From Leucobacter sp. (GTDB taxonomy: Bacteria > Actinomycetota > Actinomycetes > Actinomycetales > Microbacteriaceae), in the NCBI GenBank assembly GCA_031178565.1, contig JAPSIU010000035.1, positions 1 through 15,614 on the forward strand: DNA of 15,614 nt, given 5' to 3'. The position numbers and the translations under genes are program-made. Positions 1 to 6,724 of this stretch are shown here, piece by piece. The notes beneath the pieces are model-generated. The model was not told the DNA's origin. It made no database searches and saw only the letters and a program-made list of their open reading frames with translations. Position 1 is the stretch's first letter. Every line of letters begins with the position of its first letter.

Positions 1-1
1 C

Positions 2-547
2 TACCAGGAGGATGTCAGGACCGCCGACGAGTGGGGCCGCAAGGCGATCGCCGCGAGCAACAAGGCCGACGAGCTGCGCGCCGCCGGCCAGGCCGCGGAC
101 GCCGACAAGTTCGACAACCTCGCGAAGGTCGCGCTGCAGCGGCAGATCTCCGAGGAGAACGACGCCAGAGCCGCAGAGCCGACGATCGCCGCGCAGCGGG
201 AGGTCACCGAGCAGCTGAAGGCCGGTCTGAACGGCATGAAGGAGAAGCTGCAGCAGCTCCAGTCGAAGCGCTCGGAGCTCGTCGCGCGGGCGAAGACCGC
301 GGAGGCGCAGAACCGCGTCGCGGACGCCGTCAAGTCCATCGACGTGCTGGATCCGACGAGCGACCTCGGCCGTTTCGAGGAGAAGATCCGCCGCCAGGAG
401 GCTCTCGCCCGCGGCAAGCAGGAGATCGCTGCGTCCACCCTGGACGCGCAGTTCAACGAGCTCGAGAACATCGAGGCGGTCACCGAGGTCGAGGCCCGCC
501 TCGTCGCTCTGAAGAGCGGCCGCACCGCCCAGGCGATCGAGCAGTAG
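2..547 (+). CDS. pspA: PspA/IM30 family envelope-stress protein (5' end missing)
   Basis: Frame 2 is open from the left edge to TAG at 545-547 and gives 181 residues. The protein is almost wholly charged and helical: an Ala/Glu/Lys/Arg-rich segment with regular heptads, LAKVALQRQ about 45 residues in, then LKAGLNGMKEKLQQLQSKR and a shorter tail ending RTAQAIEQ. This is the pattern of the central and C-terminal helices of PspA/IM30 (phage shock protein A, ESCRT-III superfamily). Family members are about 220-260 residues, so roughly the first 50-70, including the membrane-binding amphipathic helix, lie outside the window. PspA proteins polymerise on the inner face of stressed membranes and protect membrane integrity. 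The next gene starts 5 bases after the stop, which suggests an operon. No Psp regulator is visible here. Family assignment is confident; the precise role is by homology. Confidence 0.87.
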   Translation, partial: YQEDVRTADEWGRKAIAASNKADELRAAGQAADADKFDNLAKVALQRQISEENDARAAEPTIAAQREVTEQLKAGLNGMKEKLQQLQSKRSELVARAKTAEAQNRVADAVKSIDVLDPTSDLGRFEEKIRRQEALARGKQEIAASTLDAQFNELENIEAVTEVEARLVALKSGRTAQAIEQ

Positions 548-552
548 CCGCG

Positions 553-1863
553 GTGGGTCTCTGGGGGCGCCGCGGGCGCGAGGATCAAGAACGCCGGGAC
601 GCGTCCGATACCGAGCTCTCGCGGCGCGCCCGCACCGCGCTCGTCACCGCCGACGAGCGCATCCGCGCGACCGGTGACGAGCTCGCCTTCGCCTCGGCCG
701 AACTCGGCGAGGACGCGACCGCGGAGCTCCGCGCGGGCCTCGAAGCGGTGCGCACGCACATGACCGAGGCGTTCCAGCTCAATCAGCTCAACCACGATCA
801 CGTGCCGGACACCGCGGAGGAGCTGCGCACCCGGAACGCGAGAATCGTGCAGCTCTGCGAGTGGGCGGAGCAGGTGCTCGACGAGCGCACGTCCGCCCTG
901 CAGGAGCGCATCGCGCGCGTGCGACGCGCTCCCGAGGTGCTGCAGAGAGTGCGCGGCGACGTCGCGAGGCTGCGCGAGCGTCTTCCCGAGACGCGGGAGA
1001 CGGTCCGGCGACTGGCCGAGCGCTACAGTCCGTCCGCGCTGCAGCGCGTGCGCATGACGGCCGACGAGGCCGAGCAGCTCTTGGACTTCGCCCTGCACTC
1101 GGCGGCCGTCTCCGAGCGGCGACGCGACGCGGGGAGGCCCGAAGAGGCGAATCTCGCTCTCGAGGCGGCGACGGAGACCGTCCGCCGCGCGTCGTCCATC
1201 TTCGACGGGATCGACGGCTTCGAGATCGAGGCGCTGCGCACCCAGACGACGCTCGCCGACGTGATCGAGGATTCGCGGGCCGATATCGCTCAGGCGCGGA
1301 GCGGTCGACGCACGCCGGCGGTCGACGAGGCGATCGTGCGTCTGGAGTCGGCGCTCGCGACCGTCGGATCGGGCGGGCCCCGCGACCCCTTCGCCGACCT
1401 CGAGCTCGTCTCGGCCGCGAACGCCGCCCTCGACGCGGCCCGTGATCACGCGGCCCGCCCGATCCCGTCGCTCGAGCACGTCACGCACGACATCGACACC
1501 GCCGACCGCTCCATCGGGTTCGCCGCGAGCCTCATCGACGGGCACCGGGGGTGGATCGGCGCCGATGCCCGCACCCGCCTCGCGCAGGCTCAGCATCTGC
1601 GCGGCGAGATCAGCCGGCTGCCCGCGACCGAGGAGACGAGGGAGCGCGCCCAGCAGCTCGCGCGCGATTCGACCCGTCTGGCGAACGAAGCCGTGCAGCT
1701 CGCGCAGCGCGACATCGACTCGTCGCGACCCGACAACGACGACTGGGGCTGGGGCGGACCCGCGGGCCGCGGCGGCCGCGGCGGGAATCAGGGCGCCGGG
1801 ATCCTCGGACCGGTGATCGGCGGCGTGATCCTCGGCGGGCTGATCGACGGCATCTTCGACTGA
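553..1863 (+). CDS. Coiled-coil protein with Gly-rich hydrophobic tail, partner of PspA
   Basis: Predicted 436 residues from GTG at 553 (VGLWGRRG...), 5 bases after the pspA stop. No clear Shine-Dalgarno sequence precedes it, so translation is probably coupled to pspA. The same frame is open further upstream, but only as an overlap of pspA. Residues about 20-390 are rich in Ala, Glu, Arg and Leu with heptad-like spacing, with no signal peptide and no N-terminal membrane helix. The last 43 residues switch to a Trp/Gly/Arg-rich linker (DWGWGGPAGRGGRGG) and a Gly/Ile/Val/Leu tail (GPVIGGVILGGLIDGIFD) that could insert into or sit on a membrane. From memory, the region starting ALVTADERIRATGDELAFA resembles the cytoplasmic C-terminal half of actinobacterial TPM-domain proteins, which are often neighbours of PspA; no TPM domain or transmembrane anchor is present here. 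A role with PspA at the membrane is inference. Confidence 0.75.
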   Translation: MGLWGRRGREDQERRDASDTELSRRARTALVTADERIRATGDELAFASAELGEDATAELRAGLEAVRTHMTEAFQLNQLNHDHVPDTAEELRTRNARIVQLCEWAEQVLDERTSALQERIARVRRAPEVLQRVRGDVARLRERLPETRETVRRLAERYSPSALQRVRMTADEAEQLLDFALHSAAVSERRRDAGRPEEANLALEAATETVRRASSIFDGIDGFEIEALRTQTTLADVIEDSRADIAQARSGRRTPAVDEAIVRLESALATVGSGGPRDPFADLELVSAANAALDAARDHAARPIPSLEHVTHDIDTADRSIGFAASLIDGHRGWIGADARTRLAQAQHLRGEISRLPATEETRERAQQLARDSTRLANEAVQLAQRDIDSSRPDNDDWGWGGPAGRGGRGGNQGAGILGPVIGGVILGGLIDGIFD

Positions 1864-1897
1864 CGGCGCACGGCCCCCGGCCATCCAACCACCCGGC

Positions 1898-1919
1898 CCC
1901 ACGGCACGCCGCCCGTGGG
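1898..1919. terminator. Possible bidirectional hairpin between convergent genes
   Basis: CCCACGG (1898-1904) pairs perfectly with CCGTGGG (1913-1919) around an 8-base loop. It lies in the 68-base gap between the convergent coiled-coil gene and aldolase gene. There is no T-run, so it is only a candidate. Confidence 0.35.
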
Positions 1920-1931
1920 CGCTGCAGCCGC

Positions 1932-2615
1932 CTACGCGTGGTGCGCGTCGTCCGGGAACCTCGTCGACGTGTCGCCCAGCTGCAGCGCGAGCGCCGTCGC
2001 CTGGGCCGCGTCCTCGAGGTTCAGCGCGCGCCGGTACGCCATGCTCACCGAATCGGCGACGACGGAGCAGCCGTGGTGCCGCATGACGACGCAGTCGTGC
2101 TCGCGCAGCTCGGCGGCCGCCGAGTCGGCGAGCTCGTCGGTGCCGTTGTGGAAGAACGGCGTGACGCCGATCGACTTCAGATAGTAGGCGTGATCGAGCG
2201 TCAGCAGCCGGATCTCGCGGCCGATGCTCGCGAGCACCACGGCCTGCCGCGGGTGCAGGTGGATGACGCACTCAATGTCGGGGCGCACCCGGTACGCCCG
2301 ATGATGGAGTTTCCACTCGCTCGAGGGCTTCGGTCCGCCCTGGACGGGTGCCCCCGTCTCATCGTCGGCGAGCGTGACGACCGCGAAGTCCTCCGCGGTC
2401 AGCCGGTCGAGCCAGGTGCCGCTCGCCGTCACCACGAAGGCGTCGTCGGAGATCCGCACCGACAGATTCCCGCCGCTCGCGAGCACGAGCCCGCGCCCGA
2501 CGGCGTCGCGTCCGACCTCGATCAACTCCTGCACGAGCCGATCCCGATCCCGCACCGGCTCCGCGGTCTCTTCGACCTCCGCCGTTCCGCCGGCCGTGCC
2601 GCTCTCACTCAACAC
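1932..2615 (-). CDS. Class II aldolase/adducin family protein
   Basis: 227 residues from GTG at 2615. It carries the family's core signatures: GGNLSVR at 48-54 (phosphate/substrate loop), SASG-like TASG at 63-66, PSSEWKLH at 97-104 with the usual catalytic Glu at 100, the metal-binding pair HLHP at 119-122, and RHHG at 179-182 supplying a third His. These fit a Zn-dependent fuculose-/ribulose-phosphate aldolase or epimerase fold; the substrate cannot be read from sequence. Length is normal (about 210-260). The gene overlaps the end of the dGTPase gene by 11 bases. A strong GGAGGAG (2625-2619) lies only 3 bases from GTG 2615 but 6 bases from an in-frame TTG at 2612, so the true start could be either. 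It is presumably cotranscribed with the dGTPase. The first 20 or so residues (Glu/Ala/Thr-rich) are low-complexity and probably disordered. Confidence 0.88.
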   Translation of the reverse strand: MLSESGTAGGTAEVEETAEPVRDRDRLVQELIEVGRDAVGRGLVLASGGNLSVRISDDAFVVTASGTWLDRLTAEDFAVVTLADDETGAPVQGGPKPSSEWKLHHRAYRVRPDIECVIHLHPRQAVVLASIGREIRLLTLDHAYYLKSIGVTPFFHNGTDELADSAAAELREHDCVVMRHHGCSVVADSVSMAYRRALNLEDAAQATALALQLGDTSTRFPDDAHHA

Positions 2616-4239
2616 TCACTCCTCCGATCAACGCCCGGTGCGTCGTCACGGCCTGCTGATCGCTCAGCGAGGCCACGTAGTCCAGGATCGCCCGCGCTCG
2701 GCCCTGTCGCCGCAAGCCGGCGTCGCTCGTGTCGCCGCTCAGCAGCTCAGGCCGGTCCCTCCGCAGCTCGAAGCTCGCCTCCGTCGCCTCCTCGACCCAC
2801 TCCAGCAGACGACGAGGCGCTCGCCCCGCGTCCTCCCGGTCGGTGAGCCAGTCCTCGAAGCCGAGGGCGAGGCCCTCCACCACCTTCGCCATGCCGCGCT
2901 GCGGCTGCCCCAGCTCGGGGCGCTCGAGCACGAAGTGGGAGTGGACGAACTTGAGCACCATCACCTCGTGCCAGGCCTGCTGGTCCAGGCGCACGTGGCC
3001 GCTGCGCACGTGCGGCCGTTCGTCGACGACGATCGATGTCCTGAGGTGCTCGATCCAGCGGCGGGTGAAGCCCGACACCGCCCGCTCGCTCTCGATCCCG
3101 CCGTCGTACGGCGAGGAGAGCAGCGCCTCGCCGACCTCCTCGCTCACGCGCCGCACGGCGGCCGTGAAGGCGTCCCGATCCGCGATCCATCCGTCCTTGA
3201 GCTGCAGCCGTCGCCACAGGAGTTCGAGGGACCGGCCGGGCGCGCGCCATCCGAACTCGATCGCGGGCAGCTCCTCGCCCGCGAGGACACCGGCATCCGC
3301 GAGCCAGGCCCGCAGCTCGCCCGAGACCGTCGACTGCTGCAGCACCCCGGCGCGCGTGAAGTCGTCGAGGTCGTGCACGGCGTAGGCGATGTCGTCGGCG
3401 AGGTCCATGACCGCGCATTCGATGGTCTGCTCCCCGGCCCGGATGCGCGGGAATGCCGCCAGCACCGACTCCATCTCGCCGGCCTCGAGCGCTTTGGCGG
3501 AGAACTTCTCGGCGCCGCCCGCGGCGTCGGCGCCGACGCCGCGGGGGCGCTCCTCCACCGGCTTCTCGGCGAGACCCACGCCGATCCACTCGGCCCGCGT
3601 CCACGGGTACTTGAGCGTCGCCGCCCGTGTGGCCGCGGTGAGGTTCAGCCCGGGAAAATCGCGTCCGAGCGTGTCAAGACCGGTGACGATGCGGAAGGTC
3701 TGGGCATTGCCCTCGAACCCCTCCGCGAGACCGAGCCGCTCCCGTGCGACCCGGTCGAGCACCCGCTCCCCCAGGTGCCCGAACGGCGGGTGCCCGAGGT
3801 CGTGCGCGTGAGCCGCGGACTGCACCACGATGGTGTCGCAGCCGCCGAGCCCGGCGACGAGCGCGCCGATCGGATCGTCCTCCGCCCCGTCGCCGCGGAG
3901 GAAGGCCGCGTGCTGCGCCTCGTGGCCCGCGAGCTTCGCCGCGATGACCCGCGCGACTGCGCTCACCTTGAGCGAGTGCGTGAGCCGGTTGTGCATGACC
4001 GGCCCGACGCCGGACTGCGGAACGACCTGGGTCACGTCGGAGAGCCGCGCGAAGTAGGACGAGAATCGGATCCGCTCGAGATCGATGCGGTACTCCTGAG
4101 GATCGCCCCGGCCGTCCGCCAGGTGCATCACCTCGTCGGCTCCGGGCAGCCGGTGCTGGGAGGACTCGTGCTCCGTGTAGCGTCTCGCCTCGCGCGGATC
4201 CGGTGCGGAACCCGCCCTGTCCTCCCCTGATGCACGCAT
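2605..4239 (-). CDS. dgt: Deoxyguanosinetriphosphate triphosphohydrolase-like HD protein
   Basis: 544 residues from ATG at 4239. The opening YTEHESSQHR (21-30), the RIRFSSYFARLSDVTQVV segment (56-73), HNRLTHSLKV (83-92), the HD motif in HAHDLGHPPFGH (144-155) and a later MDLADDIAYAVHDLDD are the signatures of the dGTPase branch of the HD superfamily. His88, His146 and Asp147, plus an Asp in MDLADD, would bind the metal. Members hydrolyse dNTPs to the deoxynucleoside plus triphosphate and affect dNTP pools; several relatives are allosterically activated by other nucleotides. The frame is open upstream to 4644, but the family N-terminus and the divergent gene at 4306 argue for 4239. The bases before ATG read GGGAGT, too close for normal ribosome binding, with TTGAAT before them, so a leaderless start is possible. 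Substrate preference is not certain: many annotated dgt-like proteins differ from E. coli Dgt. Confidence 0.9.
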   Translation of the reverse strand: MRASGEDRAGSAPDPREARRYTEHESSQHRLPGADEVMHLADGRGDPQEYRIDLERIRFSSYFARLSDVTQVVPQSGVGPVMHNRLTHSLKVSAVARVIAAKLAGHEAQHAAFLRGDGAEDDPIGALVAGLGGCDTIVVQSAAHAHDLGHPPFGHLGERVLDRVARERLGLAEGFEGNAQTFRIVTGLDTLGRDFPGLNLTAATRAATLKYPWTRAEWIGVGLAEKPVEERPRGVGADAAGGAEKFSAKALEAGEMESVLAAFPRIRAGEQTIECAVMDLADDIAYAVHDLDDFTRAGVLQQSTVSGELRAWLADAGVLAGEELPAIEFGWRAPGRSLELLWRRLQLKDGWIADRDAFTAAVRRVSEEVGEALLSSPYDGGIESERAVSGFTRRWIEHLRTSIVVDERPHVRSGHVRLDQQAWHEVMVLKFVHSHFVLERPELGQPQRGMAKVVEGLALGFEDWLTDREDAGRAPRRLLEWVEEATEASFELRRDRPELLSGDTSDAGLRRQGRARAILDYVASLSDQQAVTTHRALIGGVSVE

Positions 4240-4246
4240 ACTCCCA

Positions 4247-4276
4247 TTCAAGCACGTCGCTGCGCGTCGGTAGACT
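4247..4276 (+). promoter_or_regulatory. Candidate promoter for the 4306 gene, overlapping the dGTPase promoter region
   Basis: TAGACT (4271-4276) fits the actinobacterial -10 pattern TANNNT. TTCAAG (4247-4252), a weak -35, lies 18 bases upstream. Transcription would start near 4283, leaving a leader of about 23 bases with AAGGGA (4294-4299) 6 bases before the ATG. The same stretch read on the minus strand is directly upstream of the dGTPase start, so the two promoters overlap. Confidence 0.45.
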
Positions 4277-4305
4277 GGCCGGAGACCCGCACGAAGGGAC
4301 CCGCG

Positions 4306-4875
4306 ATGGGCGACACGAAACGGACCGGCAACCGCACACGGAGCGGGAGCATCCCCGCGATCGAACGCGCGACGGGGCGCGACTGGAGCGACTGGGTGCG
4401 GATCTTCGAGACCGAGGACGCGAAGTCGAAGGATCACGCGGCGATCGCGCGCATCGCGCGGGCCTCGATGCCCGACGATCTGCAGAACCCGGACTGGTGG
4501 GCCCAGAGCGCCGCGATCGCCTACGAGCAGCACGCCGGGCTGCGGGTGCCCGGCCAGTCGTCCGCGGGCACGTTCCGGGTGAGCGCGAGCCGCACGCTGC
4601 CGCTCGACCGCGACGCCGCGATCGACGCCTGGGTCGAGGCGCACGGGAGCCGCTCAGAGCATCTCGGCGCCGCCGCCGGAGAGCCGCGGCGATCCCGGAC
4701 CGAGAAGCGCACGTTCTGGCGCTTCGACCTGGAGGGGGTCGGACGCGTCGAAGTCTCCGCGACCCCGAAGAGCGGCGAGCGCGTCACGCTCGGCGTCAAC
4801 CACGACGGGCTTCCCGACGGCGAGCGCATCGAGGAGTGGCGCGCGCACTGGAAGGCGCTGCTCGCCGAGCTGTGA
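4306..4875 (+). CDS. Uncharacterised actinobacterial protein with AHSA1/SRPBCC-like C-terminus
   Basis: 189 residues, ATG preceded by AAGGGA at a 6-base spacing. Soluble, no signal peptide. The N-terminal third contains IPAIERATGRDWSDWVRIF (about 17-35), then DWWAQSAAIAYEQHAGLRVPGQ, a motif set I recall from conserved hypothetical proteins of actinobacteria in which a helical domain precedes or replaces a START-type domain. The last 55 residues (RFDLEGVGRVEVSATPK ... GVNHDGLPDGERIEEWRAHW) look like the final strands and long C-terminal helix of AHSA1/SRPBCC proteins. The body of a full SRPBCC fold (about 140 residues) is not all present, so this may be a shortened form. It lies 46 bases upstream of the lipid kinase gene on the same strand. 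Function unknown. Confidence 0.75.
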   Translation: MGDTKRTGNRTRSGSIPAIERATGRDWSDWVRIFETEDAKSKDHAAIARIARASMPDDLQNPDWWAQSAAIAYEQHAGLRVPGQSSAGTFRVSASRTLPLDRDAAIDAWVEAHGSRSEHLGAAAGEPRRSRTEKRTFWRFDLEGVGRVEVSATPKSGERVTLGVNHDGLPDGERIEEWRAHWKALLAEL

Positions 4876-4921
4876 TCCGATGATCCCGGGCGAGGCCCGG
4901 ACGATACGAAGAGGAGAATCC

Positions 4922-5884
4922 GTGAACGACAGGATCGGTATTGTCTGGAATCCGTCGAAGGTCGACGGCGACGATCTGCGGGAAGCGCTCGACGAGGCGC
5001 TCACCGGGTCGTTCGGCGTCTCCGACGGGCGCCCCGAGTGCCTCTGGTTCGAGACGAGCGAGGACGATCCGGGGCAGGGCGCCACGAGCGAGGCACTGGA
5101 TCGGGGATGCACGATCATCGTCGCCGCCGGCGGGGACGGCACCGTGCGGACCGTCGCGGAGCGGCTCGGAGGATCGGGGTCGTCCGAGGCGGACCTCGGG
5201 ATCGTGCCGCTCGGCACCGGGAATCTCCTCGCACGGAATCTCGGCGTGCCGCTCGGGAATCCGCGCGCCGCGTTCGAGCGCGTGCTCAGCGGCGAACCCG
5301 CCCCGCTCGACCTGGGCGAGGTGCGGCTCACCCTTGCAGACGGGCACGAGGAGCGGCAGGGATTCGTGGTGATGGTCGGATTCGGCATCGATGCGCAGAT
5401 GATCGCCGAGACCGATGACGAGCTGAAGGCGAAGGCCGGCTGGCTCGCCTACGTCGAGTCCCTCGGCCGGGCCGCCGCGGGAACGGAGGTGGTCGAGTTC
5501 GAGCTCACCCTCGACGACGGCGACGCGCAGCGGGAAGAGGCGCACACCCTGCTGATCGCGAACTGCGGAAGCCTGCAGGGCGGGGTCACGCTGCTTCCGG
5601 ACGCTGTTCCCGACGACGGCGAACTCGATCTGCTCGTTCTGCGAGCGGCCGACGCGGGAGCCTGGATCGACACGATGCGGAACATGATGTGGGACAACGG
5701 CATCAAGCGGCTCGTGACCGGAGCCGACACCGCCGAGAGCTCGGGATCCACCGGCCATCTGCGGGCCCGCAAGGTGCGCGTCGACCTCCCCGAGGCGCTG
5801 CCCTTCGAGGTGGACGGAGACGACGTCGGGGAAGTCGCCTCCTTCGAGGTCGAGGTCCTGCCCGCCGCCCTGCGGGTGCGGTAG
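4922..5884 (+). CDS. Diacylglycerol kinase / lipid kinase family protein
   Basis: 320 residues from GTG at 4922, with GAGGAG (4911-4916) 5 bases upstream. Earlier in-frame codons from 4880 lack a ribosome site. The DAGK catalytic domain is plain: an N-terminal strand with IVWNPSK (7-13), the nucleotide-binding AAGGDGTV (68-75), and PLGTGNLLARNL (96-107), in which the Asn that usually follows GTG is kept. A C-terminal beta domain follows, with IANCGSLQGGVTLLPDA matching the conserved region just before the second DAGK motif. Relatives phosphorylate diacylglycerol or other lipids (DgkB, YegS, mannosyl-PI or ceramide kinases). In Gram-positive bacteria DgkB recycles diacylglycerol released by lipoteichoic acid synthesis. 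The exact lipid substrate is unknown. The protein is soluble or peripheral, with no membrane segment. Two downstream Met residues fall in a segment (TMRNMMWDNGIKRL) that is more variable in the family. Confidence 0.9.
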   Translation: MNDRIGIVWNPSKVDGDDLREALDEALTGSFGVSDGRPECLWFETSEDDPGQGATSEALDRGCTIIVAAGGDGTVRTVAERLGGSGSSEADLGIVPLGTGNLLARNLGVPLGNPRAAFERVLSGEPAPLDLGEVRLTLADGHEERQGFVVMVGFGIDAQMIAETDDELKAKAGWLAYVESLGRAAAGTEVVEFELTLDDGDAQREEAHTLLIANCGSLQGGVTLLPDAVPDDGELDLLVLRAADAGAWIDTMRNMMWDNGIKRLVTGADTAESSGSTGHLRARKVRVDLPEALPFEVDGDDVGEVASFEVEVLPAALRVR

Positions 5885-5999
5885 TGCACCGCCGCTGAGC
5901 AGGGGCTGTCAGCTTCCTCTCCCGCGCTTCGGAGCCCATTCATGGCCACGGCTGTCATTGTTGGAGACAACGAACCCGCGCGCAGTGTCAGGAGCCCCC

Positions 6000-6713
6000 G
6001 TGAAGAAGTCCCAAAAGGTCCTCATCGGAGCCGGGGTGTGTCTGCTCGCGTTGGGCGCCGCGGTTGCGATCGTGGGACCCTCCATCTACCGCGACTACAT
6101 CGCGGCACCCGCGGCCGATACTCCGGCGTTGAGCGCCGACGAGAGCATGCTGCCGCTCGAGTCGGGTGACGCACTCGATCCGGCGTCCCTCGGGGGCGTG
6201 TGGAACGTCTCCGAGGGGTCCGAGGCCGGATACCGGGTCGACGAGGTGCTGAACGGCACCGACGTCACCGTGACCGGCCGCACCGACGAGGTCGACGGCT
6301 CCTTCACGATCGCGGAGACCGGCCTGACCCTCGAGGCCGCCGAGCTCACGGTCGACGTCGCGTCGATCGCGACGGACCAGCCGCAGCGCGACGCGTACTT
6401 CCGCGGGCAGGCGCTGCGGACCGACGAGCACCCCGAGGCGACCTTCACCCTGACGGAGCCCGTGACGCTGGACGAGGCGCCTGCGGCCGGCGACGCCGTG
6501 ACGGCCCTGGCTGCGGGGGATCTCACGATCGCGGGCGTCACCCGGGCGGTCACGGCCGAGGTCCAGGTGCGCAGCGACGGACAGACGGCCGAGATCGTGG
6601 GCTCGATCCCCATCGCATTCGCCGACTTCGGCGTCGAAGCACCGAACCTGGGCTTCGTGTCGGTCGAGCCGAACGGTTTCGTCGAGTTCCAGCTCACCGC
6701 CGAGCGCGAGTAG
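6000..6713 (+). CDS. Membrane-anchored YceI family protein
   Basis: 237 residues from GTG at 6000; AGGAG (5990-5994) sits 5 bases upstream, which favours it over an in-frame TTG at 5958. Residues 2-6 are basic (KKSQK), 7-27 form one hydrophobic helix with no signal-peptidase or lipobox site, so this is a signal anchor with the rest outside the cell. After an Ala/Pro/Asp linker, the YceI domain runs from about 65 (LGGVWNVSEGSEAGYRVDE) to the end. It shows the usual order: TGRTDEVDGSFTI, a VDVASIATDQPQRDAYFRG strand-turn, DEHPEATFTL, GDLTIAGVTRAVTAEVQV, and the final SVEPNGFVEFQLTAERE. YceI proteins are lipocalin-like barrels; E. coli and Thermus members bind polyisoprenoids. Here a role with isoprenoid lipids (menaquinone, carotenoid or undecaprenyl) is inference. 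Confidence 0.9.
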   Translation: MKKSQKVLIGAGVCLLALGAAVAIVGPSIYRDYIAAPAADTPALSADESMLPLESGDALDPASLGGVWNVSEGSEAGYRVDEVLNGTDVTVTGRTDEVDGSFTIAETGLTLEAAELTVDVASIATDQPQRDAYFRGQALRTDEHPEATFTLTEPVTLDEAPAAGDAVTALAAGDLTIAGVTRAVTAEVQVRSDGQTAEIVGSIPIAFADFGVEAPNLGFVSVEPNGFVEFQLTAERE

Positions 6714-6724
6714 GCCGCTCCTAC
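6710..6724. terminator. Short hairpin over the stop codons of two convergent genes
   Basis: GTAGG (6710-6714) pairs with CCTAC (6720-6724) around 5 bases. It covers both TAG stops of the YceI gene and of rimK, which are only 7 bases apart. There is no T-run, so the terminator role is tentative. Confidence 0.25.

Noticed and set aside
31..552. Upstream extension of the coiled-coil frame through pspA.
   Set aside because: It lies out of frame within the PspA coding region and gives Arg-rich text; GTG at 553 is the first start after the PspA stop.
1..2271. Long open frame on the minus strand (756 codons) covering pspA, the coiled-coil gene and part of the aldolase.
   Set aside because: Its product is Arg/Ala/Gly-rich low-complexity text with no family resemblance; the real genes in other frames have clear motifs. 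High GC with few stop codons makes such shadow frames.
2374..4230. Long plus-strand frame (618 codons) antisense to the aldolase and dGTPase genes.
   Set aside because: No recognisable domain; it mirrors the dGTPase and aldolase coding text.
4240..4644. Upstream extension of the dGTPase frame to 4644.
   Set aside because: The extension overlaps the divergent 4306 gene and gives Arg/Ala/Pro-rich text, while the family-type YTEHESS segment lies just inside the ATG at 4239.
5958..5999. In-frame TTG at 5958 as the YceI start.
   Set aside because: GTG at 6000 has AGGAG at a good distance and puts the basic residues directly before the membrane helix.
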